A stretch of 17,608 nt of DNA from JBAROU01 sp049642385 (GTDB lineage: Bacteria > Chloroflexota > Dehalococcoidia > DSTF01 > RBG-16-68-14), in assembly GCA_049642385.1 (NCBI GenBank), contig JBAROU010000193.1, positions 1 to 17,608 of the forward strand, given 5' to 3'. The notes beneath the pieces are model-generated. The model did not search any database and had not been told where the DNA came from. It worked only from the letters and a program-made list of their open reading frames with translations. Within the stretch, counting starts at the first letter, position 1, and every line of letters starts with the position of its first letter. Of this stretch, positions 11,774 through 17,608 are shown piece after piece. Position numbers and translations under genes: made by a program.

Positions 11774-13726
11774 ATGAGCGTCATCGACGAGGTAAAAAGC
11801 CGGATCGACATTGTCGACCTCGTCGGGCAGCACATCACGCTTCAGCGGGCTGGGCGCAACTTCCGCGCGCTGTGCCCCTTCCATCCGGAGAAGACGCCTT
11901 CGTTTCACGTGTCGCCTGAGCGACAAACATGGCACTGCTTCGGCGCGTGTGGGACGGGCGGCGATATCTTCAGCTTTATCATGCGCCGAGAGGGCGTCGA
12001 CTTTGGCGAAGCTCTGCGACAGCTCGCCGAGCGCGCGGGCGTCAACCTGATCGAACAACGCAGCCCGCAAGAAGACGAGCGACGGCTGCGCCTGCTCGAG
12101 GCGAATGAGGCGGCGGCGAGCTTTTACCATAACTTGCTGGTGAACTCGAACGCGGCGAAGTCCGCGCGTGCGTACCTGGAGTCGCGCGGGCTGGACGCGC
12201 CAACGATCGAGGCGTTCCAGATCGGGTACAGCCCGGACGGCTGGGACGCGCTGAGGGAGCATCTGGTTGGGCGCGGCTTCGTGTTGGCGCAGCTGCTCGA
12301 AGCGGGGCTGGTCGTCGAGAGCGAGCGCGGAGGTTACGACCGCTTCCGCAATCGGCTGATGTTTCCGATCAGCGACGAGCGAGGACGCATTGTCGGGTTC
12401 GGAGGGCGGCAGCTTGAGGGCGCCGCGGACGGCGCGAAGTACCTGAACACCCAACAGACGGCGCTCTTCGACAAGAGCGGGTTGCTGTACGGCCTCGATC
12501 GGGCGAGGGAGAGCGTGCGCGCGGAACGCGCCGTGATCGTCGTCGAGGGCTACATGGATGTGATCGCCGCGCACCAGCACGGCATCACGAATGCTGTGGC
12601 GTCGATGGGCACGGCGCTCACGGAGCGCCAGATCCGGACGCTGGATCGGCTGAAGTCGAAGATCTACCTGGCACTGGACGCGGACGCGGCGGGCATCGAG
12701 GCGACGCTACGCGCGCTTCAGGAGGCGGAGGCGACGGGAGCGGTGCGCGCCGCTTCGATATCTGCGCATCCGGATGCGTTGGGCGACGACGAGTTCGCAG
12801 CGCAGGCGCAGGAGTGGTCTCGCGATGCCCTCAAGCGAGCGGCGGTCAACTTCTTCGTCGTGCCGCTGTCGGGCAAGGACCCGGATGAGATGATTCGCGC
12901 CGACCGCGTCTCATGGGACGAGGCGGTCGCGAACGCCAAGCCGTTCACCGACCACGTCTTCGACGTCGTCGCGGAGCGCAAGGACCTGACGCAGCCCGGC
13001 GAGCGGTCGGCGCTACTGCAAGAGCTGCTGCCTGTCGTGCGACTGATCGAGGAGCCGGTATACCGGGCGCACTATGTGCAGCGCTTGGCGCGCCTTGCGC
13101 TGGTGGACGAGGATACCGTGCGCCTGGCGCTCGGGCGGGGGCAGCGCGGCACCCGAAGGCGGCCCGCCGCTGTGCTTGAGCCTGCGCCGACCGCGCCCGC
13201 GCGGCCGGAGCCCGGGGAGGAGTTTTGCCTGGCGCTCCTGCTGCACTACCCGGAGCTGCGGCCTGAAGGCAAAGCGCTCCCGATGTCAGTCTTCTCGTCC
13301 GGGGCGTACATTGCCATGTACGAGGCCTGGCGCGACACGAGCGACCTTGAGGAGCTTCGCGGCGCACTGACGCAGGAGCTGCTGCCCCAGTTGGAACAGA
13401 TCGTGAGCAGGAGCGTTCCATTTCTTGAGGGCACACAGTTGCGAGAAGCACTCCAAGATTGCGTGCGTCGGATCGAATTGCGTAGACTATCCGAAGCCAA
13501 ACGGATGAGCACTGCTGCCATCGCCAGCGCCGAAGGGCACGAGCAGTTTGGTTCGGCGATTGAGGAGGCATGGGCTCTGCTGGATCAGTCCGACACGAGT
13601 GACGCGAAGGGTTCAGAGCTTGCAGCGACGTTGGTCGAAGATATGAAGGCGGGGCAGCGCCTGCATCACCGCCCGCGACCGACGCAGGAACACGGCGAGA
13701 CAGCTCCGAGCGAGGTCTCCCCATGA
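11774..13726 (+). CDS. dnaG: DNA primase
   Basis: A 650-residue primase that makes RNA primers at the replication fork. The N-terminal CHC2-type zinc ribbon uses C34, H37, C55 and C59 (LCPFHPEKTPSF and WHCFGACGTGGD); the last Cys pair is spaced C-x3-C rather than the usual C-x2-C. The catalytic core follows, with YSPDGWDALREHL, FRNRLMFPISDERGRIVGFGGR and AKYLNT patches. The Toprim domain has E258 (VVEGYMDVIAAHQHG) and D302-x-D304 (LALDADAAG). The C-terminal region (about 480-650) is helical, as expected for a helicase-binding domain, but poorly conserved. The start at ATG 11774 has a modest GGCAGGA upstream. The stop overlaps the sigma factor start by ATGA. Confidence 0.97.
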   Translation: MSVIDEVKSRIDIVDLVGQHITLQRAGRNFRALCPFHPEKTPSFHVSPERQTWHCFGACGTGGDIFSFIMRREGVDFGEALRQLAERAGVNLIEQRSPQEDERRLRLLEANEAAASFYHNLLVNSNAAKSARAYLESRGLDAPTIEAFQIGYSPDGWDALREHLVGRGFVLAQLLEAGLVVESERGGYDRFRNRLMFPISDERGRIVGFGGRQLEGAADGAKYLNTQQTALFDKSGLLYGLDRARESVRAERAVIVVEGYMDVIAAHQHGITNAVASMGTALTERQIRTLDRLKSKIYLALDADAAGIEATLRALQEAEATGAVRAASISAHPDALGDDEFAAQAQEWSRDALKRAAVNFFVVPLSGKDPDEMIRADRVSWDEAVANAKPFTDHVFDVVAERKDLTQPGERSALLQELLPVVRLIEEPVYRAHYVQRLARLALVDEDTVRLALGRGQRGTRRRPAAVLEPAPTAPARPEPGEEFCLALLLHYPELRPEGKALPMSVFSSGAYIAMYEAWRDTSDLEELRGALTQELLPQLEQIVSRSVPFLEGTQLREALQDCVRRIELRRLSEAKRMSTAAIASAEGHEQFGSAIEEAWALLDQSDTSDAKGSELAATLVEDMKAGQRLHHRPRPTQEHGETAPSEVSP

Positions 13727-15258
13727 TTGACGACTCGATGAAGACCGACGACAAGGAGATCGTCATTCGGCCGCGCCGGGCCGCCAACGGTGGCCAAAGC
13801 GAGAGCGGTCAAGAGCTGGACGAGATGTACACGCGCCTGGCGGAGAGCGTGGCGATGCTCAGCACGAGCGCGGTAGCGACGAAGCCTTCGAGCAGCAACA
13901 GCCTCGATTCCGCCCTTTGGGATCCAGCGACGCTCAAGGAAGAGGAGGAAACGAAGGAGGAAGAGGAGGCGGATCTCGGGAGCGCGGAGGGCGTCGATGA
14001 CCCGGTTCGCATGTACTTACGGGAGATCGGGCGGGTGCCACTCCTCTCCGGCCCCGACGAGAAGCGCCTGGCACGCCAGATGGAGGATGGGAAGCATATC
14101 CAGCTCATCGAGCAAGGCTGGGTGGTGGAGCGCGGTGAAGCGCCGACCGGGAGCCAGACGCTCCTCGCGTTGCTTCAGCAGATCCACGATTCCCGACGCG
14201 GGTTGAACGCCGTGACAAAGTCCCTCGCGATCAAAAGGCATCCTCTGTCCCAGCTTGTAGCGAACGAGACGCTTCGGCGCGCGGTCGATGGTGAGCTAGA
14301 CCACGAGCTCGTCGAGCAGTTGACGGCCCAGCTACGCTGCGAATCGGAGCAGGCCGAACGTCTCGTGGTGCATCTTTCGGTTGTGACACACCTGATGACG
14401 CCTGAGCTGATCGAGATCGCGGCCCATGCGCTCGGGGGCGAACGTGGCCTGCTACCGCCGCCGTGGGAGAAGGCACGGGCGCTCGCGCGTCACAGCGACC
14501 GGCTCTGCGCGCATTTCGAACGCATCAAGTCTGAAGGATATCGGGCGGAGCAACAGCTCACGGAGGCGAACCTGCGCCTCGTGGTAAGCGTCGCGAAGAA
14601 GTACATCGGCCGCGGGATGTCGCTGCTGGACCTGATTCAAGAAGGCAACATCGGGCTGATCCGGGCGGTGGAGAAGTTCGATTATCGCAAGGGCTACAAA
14701 TTCAGCACGTACGCCACGTGGTGGATCCGTCAGGCGATCACGCGCGCTATCGCCGACCAAGCACGCACAATCCGTATCCCGGTGCACATGGTGGAGACGA
14801 TTAACAAGCTCGTGCGGGTGAGCCGCAAGCTCGTTCAGGAGTACGGTCGCGAGCCGACGAGCGAGGAGATCGGGCAGGGAATGGAGATCACGCCGGACAA
14901 GGTGCGCGAGATCATCAAGGTCTCGCAGGAGCCGGTCTCACTCGAGACGCCGATCGGCGAGGAGGATGACAGCCACCTGGGCGACTTCCTCCCAGACGAC
15001 GCTCTGGCCCCGTCAGATGCCGCGTCGCATCAGCTCCTGAAGGAGCAGGTGATGGACGTCCTGAATAGCCTTACGCACCGCGAGCGCAAGGTGTTGGCGC
15101 TTCGCTTCGGTCTGGAAGACGGCCGGAGCCGGACGCTCGAAGAAGTGGGGCGCGAATTCGAGGTCACGCGCGAGCGCATTCGCCAGATTGAGGCGAAGGC
15201 GCTGCGCAAGCTGCGCCACCCCTCGCGCAGCAAGAAGCTGAAGGACTACCTGGAGTAG
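13723..15258 (+). CDS. rpoD: Primary RNA polymerase sigma factor (sigma70/SigA)
   Basis: A 511-residue principal sigma factor. Residues 1-90 are poorly conserved with an acidic run (about 72-84). Region 1.2 is DDPVRMYLREIGRVPLLS at 92-109. A long non-conserved segment of about 150 residues follows. Region 2 starts at LTEANLRLVVSVAKKYIGRG (279-298) with the core-binding and -10 recognition helices DLIQEGNIGLIRAVEKFDY and YKFSTYATWWIRQAITRAI. Region 3 spans about 355-435. Region 4.2 HTH is TLEEVGREFEVTRERIRQIE (471-490), contacting -35 elements. It begins in an ATGA overlap with dnaG, so translation is coupled. An internal ATG at residue 6 is an alternative start. FmdB follows 2 bases after its stop. 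Confidence 0.97.
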   Translation: MIDDSMKTDDKEIVIRPRRAANGGQSESGQELDEMYTRLAESVAMLSTSAVATKPSSSNSLDSALWDPATLKEEEETKEEEEADLGSAEGVDDPVRMYLREIGRVPLLSGPDEKRLARQMEDGKHIQLIEQGWVVERGEAPTGSQTLLALLQQIHDSRRGLNAVTKSLAIKRHPLSQLVANETLRRAVDGELDHELVEQLTAQLRCESEQAERLVVHLSVVTHLMTPELIEIAAHALGGERGLLPPPWEKARALARHSDRLCAHFERIKSEGYRAEQQLTEANLRLVVSVAKKYIGRGMSLLDLIQEGNIGLIRAVEKFDYRKGYKFSTYATWWIRQAITRAIADQARTIRIPVHMVETINKLVRVSRKLVQEYGREPTSEEIGQGMEITPDKVREIIKVSQEPVSLETPIGEEDDSHLGDFLPDDALAPSDAASHQLLKEQVMDVLNSLTHRERKVLALRFGLEDGRSRTLEEVGREFEVTRERIRQIEAKALRKLRHPSRSKKLKDYLE

Positions 15259-15260
15259 AG

Positions 15261-15494
15261 ATGCCCCTCTACGAGTACCGCTGTGCAACCTGCGGCGAGC
15301 GCTTCGAGCTGCTGCGTCAGATGGGCCGTTCGACGGAGACGGCGACGTGTCCAGCCGGCCATCGTCGCGCCGAGCGCGTGGTGTCCGTCTTCGCTGCGCA
15401 GATCAAGGGTGGCGACGGCGCTTCGCTTCCAATGGGCGATGGTGGTGGCGGATGCGGCGGCTGCGCGGGTGGCTCCTGCGCGTGCGGGCACTAG
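15261..15494 (+). CDS. FmdB-family small zinc ribbon protein
   Basis: A 77-residue protein of the FmdB family (putative regulatory zinc ribbon). It starts with the signature MPLYEYRCATCGERFE, giving the knuckle C8-x2-C11. The second knuckle is unusual: C30-P-A-G-H34, where CPxCG is usual, so His or another residue may replace the fourth Cys. The tail (56-77) is Gly/Cys-rich (GGGGCGGCAGGSCACGH), a form common in FmdB relatives and able to bind metal. Two bases separate it from the rpoD stop, so it is certainly in the dnaG-rpoD transcript. A short GGGC-ACTA-GCCC stem overlaps its stop codon but lacks a T tract. Molecular function is unknown. Confidence 0.9.
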   Translation: MPLYEYRCATCGERFELLRQMGRSTETATCPAGHRRAERVVSVFAAQIKGGDGASLPMGDGGGGCGGCAGGSCACGH

Positions 15495-15627
15495 CCCAAC
15501 CTTTCTCCTTCGCCCCGATCGCTCCCGAAGATCCCGAATCCTCTATTTGGCCCGCCGTTCAGATCGTTCTCATACCGGCGAAGGATGAGCCGCTCGGTAT
15601 CGAGCTAGATCATCGACGGGGCGTGCG

Positions 15628-16350
15628 TTATGCCGGTGCGCCGGCGGCGAACGAGAAGCGGAACGGCGATTTGCGCGTGAGGCCGAGGTAGATCGCGGAG
15701 CCGATCGCAAATACGCCCAGCTCAGCCATCGAGCCGAGGCCGACCCAAAGGGTGAGGTCCTGCCAGAACTGCTCCGGGAACATCTGGATCAGATGATCCT
15801 GCGTCGGGTCCAGCTGCCAGAGGTCGTTGTCGAACGCAATCTGGTGGAACTGGTCGAACGACTGATCGAAACCGCTGGCAGCGATGGCGCCGCCGATGGC
15901 GAGGACCGCGAGGGCAAGCGCGCTTGAAATGAGCACCTGCTTTGCGAGCGTGCGCATGGTCCCTTCGCGCGCCCAGATGAACACGGCGACGATGTATGCG
16001 AGGATGAAGATGACGGAGGCTTCCTGGACGCGGAAGCTCTGCTGGAAGAGCGTCTTGACGTCTCGCAGGTGGGCGCTCTCCCGGGCGTTGAACAGGCTGG
16101 CCGATTGTCCGTCCTGGTTTACACGGACGAACAGATCGCGCTGGTCGTTGTTGAAGTAGTCGCGCAGCTCGGCGCTCCCGTCGATGAGCTGGTCGCGGGA
16201 GATGCCGGTGGTCTTCGGGCCATCGTAGTGGTCGATGGCGTATGAGTAGGTGTGGGGTTCGTTGACGACGATTCTGACGTTGGTGGTGATGATGGCGATG
16301 GGGAGAGCGATGACGAAGAGAAACGCTGCTACGTAGCGGACGAGACCCAA
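15628..16350 (-). CDS. DUF1461 / TIGR01906-family integral membrane protein
   Basis: A 240-residue membrane protein of unknown function. Four hydrophobic helices are visible at about 5-23, 111-128, 138-160 and 200-224, with a soluble loop at 30-108. The loop holds ESAHLRDVKTLFQ (91-103) and the stretch before helix 4 holds FHQIAFDNDLWQLDP (168-182) and MFPEQFW, which are the most conserved patches of the family. The start is TTG at 16350, supported by AGGAGG 5 bases upstream and by the first helix starting at once. It has its own promoter at 16393-16421 and is convergent with fmdB. Biological role is unknown; the conserved His and acidic patch outside the helices suggest an enzymatic or binding site, which is inference. 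Confidence 0.85.
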   Translation of the reverse strand: MGLVRYVAAFLFVIALPIAIITTNVRIVVNEPHTYSYAIDHYDGPKTTGISRDQLIDGSAELRDYFNNDQRDLFVRVNQDGQSASLFNARESAHLRDVKTLFQQSFRVQEASVIFILAYIVAVFIWAREGTMRTLAKQVLISSALALAVLAIGGAIAASGFDQSFDQFHQIAFDNDLWQLDPTQDHLIQMFPEQFWQDLTLWVGLGSMAELGVFAIGSAIYLGLTRKSPFRFSFAAGAPA

Positions 16351-16355
16351 CCAAT

Positions 16356-16361
16356 CCTCCT
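16356..16361 (-). promoter_or_regulatory. Ribosome binding site supporting the TTG start of the DUF1461 gene
   Basis: AGGAGG, a full Shine-Dalgarno, stands 5 bases before the TTG at 16350 on the minus strand. No ATG or GTG is close enough to use it better. Confidence 0.75.
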
Positions 16362-16392
16362 ACCCTGTAGCCTCGCCACCGTTCTGCTCTGA

Positions 16393-16421
16393 ATCGTAAG
16401 GAGTGCTCGCAGCGAGGTCAA
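16393..16421 (-). promoter_or_regulatory. Sigma70-type promoter for the DUF1461 gene
   Basis: On the minus strand TTGACC (16421-16416), a 17-base spacer and TACGAT (16398-16393) form the best canonical promoter in the window. A start near 16386 leaves a leader of about 36 bases containing the AGGAGG site. Confidence 0.7.
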
Positions 16422-16485
16422 GGGGCAGACGGCGTGCCGGCTCCCAAAGGCTGCAAGATAACAGGTAGTGTAATCAGCCTCACGA

Positions 16486-16506
16486 AGGCGTATAAGGGCG
16501 TATAAT
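16486..16506 (+). promoter_or_regulatory. TATAAT box in a decamer tandem repeat, upstream of the secreted-protein gene
   Basis: AGGCGTATAA (16486-16495) and GGGCGTATAA (16496-16505) are two tandem decamers; the second ends in a perfect TATAAT at 16501-16506. The first copy offers a weaker alternative, TATAAG. No matching -35 was found. A start near 16512 would give a leader of about 92 bases to the ATG at 16604. Confidence 0.5.
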
Positions 16507-16568
16507 AGTGACCACGGCGCTGGCGGTGGAACCAACTCAGGCCGTCGGGCGTCAGATCAGATGTGAAC

Positions 16569-16583
16569 GCGCGTAAATCGCGC
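16569..16583 (+). promoter_or_regulatory. Hairpin just before the ribosome binding site of the secreted-protein gene
   Basis: GCGCG-TAAAT-CGCGC is a perfect 5-base-pair stem with a 5-base loop, ending about 10 bases before the purine-rich AAGGGGG site. It could affect mRNA stability or ribosome access. No riboswitch class is recognised. Confidence 0.35.
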
Positions 16584-16603
16584 TGACGAGGGGAAGGGGG
16601 ATC

Positions 16604-17608
16604 ATGGATACGCAAGTGAGACTCTCGGCACTTCGAATGGCGGCTCTGCGGTCGATGCTGGGGCTTGCCATCGTAGCTGGACTGCTGGCGCTCGGCAGCG
16701 TGGGAACGGGTCATGTGCAGGCGCAACCTGTGCTCGAACTGGACGTATCCTGCCAGCCGGACCCGGTGCGCCCGAACGAAGCGGCGCTGATGACCTGCAC
16801 GACCCGCACGACAAACAGCGGTGATGAGGTGGCCACGAACCTGGTGAGCGAGCTGGCGCCGTCAAACAATTGTACGCTGCCGTCCCAGCTTATTCCGCCG
16901 CTCATTTACCTGTACCGCGATGGAGGGCTACAGCCTGACACGTTCCTGCCGCTCTTCAGCAAGCAGGGCGATTTGGGCCCGGGGCAGACGGTTGAGAATG
17001 TGGTTCAGCTCGCCGTGCTCGAGTACTCCACTGGACTCGTGGGAGGCATGGTCACCGTCCATTCGGAGGACGACCCCAGCGTGACAGCCAGCTCCGATAT
17101 CTGTTGGACGGTGAACGCTAGCGCGGATGCGCCGCCGACGAACCTGCAGGTGACGAAGACGCTGCTGACAGACTTCGGTGGGGGCGGGATAGAGGATCCA
17201 CCACCGCCACCACCTGGGGGCGGCACCGTACCGATCGACGTTCCGAACGCACCGGACGTCGCTGAGTATGAGATTGCGGTGTCAAACGCGAGCGGTGGCA
17301 AGGTGAACGACGTGACGGTCATCGAAATCGCATTGGGCGATGCGGTGTTAATCGAAGCTGATCCTGCGTCTACGGGCATCGACCCGCTTGGCCGGCCGAT
17401 GTGGGAGCTGGGTGACCTTGCGCCCGGTGCCGAGATGACAATTCACACCACCGTCGGGCCGTCGCCGGGCAGCGAGTGCGCCTATTCGGGCGACATCGCG
17501 TTCGCCACAGCGACGCCAGCCGGAGGTGCGGAGGAAAGCTACGTTGCATTCGCCGATGGAGCGATCCCGGTCGGCCCCTGCAGTCCTCAAGACGATTACT
17601 GCTGGCAT
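16604..17608 (+). CDS. Secreted repeat-containing surface protein (partial, runs off the right edge)
   Basis: The frame is open from ATG 16604 to the window end, 335 codons, with no stop. AAGGGGG lies about 4 bases upstream. Residues 1-40 form a signal peptide: basic N-terminus, hydrophobic core LGLAIVAGLLALGSVG, and a VQA-QP cleavage site after A40. The mature part contains an extracellular domain that begins LELDVSCQPDPVRPNEAALMTC and resembles DUF11/CARDB-type beta-sandwich repeats (NSGDEVATNLV, GDLGPGQTVENVVQL). A proline-rich hinge DPPPPPPGGG at about 199-208 follows. A second similar domain (YEIAVSNASGGKVNDVTVIE, WELGDLAPGAEMTIHTTVG) comes after it. Cys residues at 50, 65 and 90 and later suggest disulfides. 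The function is probably surface display or adhesion; this is inferred. The C-terminal anchor is not visible. Confidence 0.85.
   Translation, partial: MDTQVRLSALRMAALRSMLGLAIVAGLLALGSVGTGHVQAQPVLELDVSCQPDPVRPNEAALMTCTTRTTNSGDEVATNLVSELAPSNNCTLPSQLIPPLIYLYRDGGLQPDTFLPLFSKQGDLGPGQTVENVVQLAVLEYSTGLVGGMVTVHSEDDPSVTASSDICWTVNASADAPPTNLQVTKTLLTDFGGGGIEDPPPPPPGGGTVPIDVPNAPDVAEYEIAVSNASGGKVNDVTVIEIALGDAVLIEADPASTGIDPLGRPMWELGDLAPGAEMTIHTTVGPSPGSECAYSGDIAFATATPAGGAEESYVAFADGAIPVGPCSPQDDYCWH

Noticed and set aside
11186..12580. Minus-strand open frame of 464 codons opposite the SH3b protein and dnaG
   Set aside because: It covers the dnaG promoter and the start of a clear primase gene; the low-complexity Gly/Val stretch is the antisense of the Pro/Thr tail.
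12945..13787. Minus-strand open frame of 280 codons
   Set aside because: Antisense to the dnaG-rpoD junction, rich in Ala/Arg/Pro, with no domain.
15486..15497. Rho-independent terminator after fmdB
   Set aside because: The GGGC-ACTA-GCCC stem has only 4 base pairs and no T tract.
15632..15645. Terminator hairpin GCCGG-TGCG-CCGGC at the 3' end of the DUF1461 gene
   Set aside because: It lies within the last codons and is followed by no T run on either strand.
16512..16603. Possible ydaO-type (c-di-AMP) riboswitch, because of GGTGGAACCAAC at 16525-16536
   Set aside because: Only one short patch is similar; the leader is too short for that class and the other conserved segments are missing.

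Overview
The window looks like chromosomal DNA from a high-GC bacterium, most likely a member of the Chloroflexota (Dehalococcoidia-like). Three things point that way: a dGTPase-like HD hydrolase followed by dnaG and a primary sigma factor, a DUF1461/TIGR01906 membrane protein, and a small FmdB zinc ribbon with a Gly/Cys-rich tail. Starts are a mix of ATG, GTG and TTG, and several genes appear nearly leaderless. The assignment is inferred from family content only. No phage, transposase, insertion sequence or CRISPR array was seen.

Layout. Positions 1-240 (+) hold the C-terminal end of a histidine kinase that begins outside the window. Positions 311-2338 (+) hold a zinc-independent quinone oxidoreductase and a beta-lactamase-fold serine hydrolase 12 bases apart, probably one transcript from an extended -10 promoter. 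They converge, with a 4-base overlap, on a long minus-strand block from 9507 down to 2335. Read in its own direction, that block contains a tRNA-Leu(CAA) and tRNA-Gln(TTG) pair with a visible promoter; six tightly packed two-component genes (sensorless kinase, response regulator, REC-kinase hybrid, two more response regulators, and a REC protein with an RsbU-N-like helical tail); and then a 5'-3' exonuclease, a nitroreductase and a CruF-like carotenoid membrane protein.

Positions 9602-15494 (+) hold an information-processing block: dGTPase-like hydrolase, a membrane-anchored SH3b protein, DNA primase (dnaG), primary sigma factor (rpoD/sigA) and FmdB. dnaG and rpoD overlap by ATGA, and FmdB starts 2 bases after rpoD, so the last three are almost certainly co-transcribed. 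A 118-base leader with inverted repeats precedes dnaG. Positions 15628-16350 (-) hold a DUF1461 membrane protein with a clear sigma70-type promoter. From 16604 (+) a secreted, Cys- and Pro-containing surface protein runs off the right edge; it lies behind a TATAAT box embedded in a decamer tandem repeat.

How it works together. The two-component array is the best candidate for an undescribed system. It has two cytosolic kinases without visible sensor domains, three Rcp1-like single-domain receivers, a receiver-kinase hybrid and a REC-RsbU_N protein, with spacings of 16, 1, 11 and 66 bases and an 8-base overlap. This resembles a branched phosphorelay whose only non-receiver output is a partner-binding domain of the type used in stress-sigma partner switching. 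There is no DNA-binding, cyclase or phosphatase domain, so the signal must leave through protein-protein contact or distant partners.
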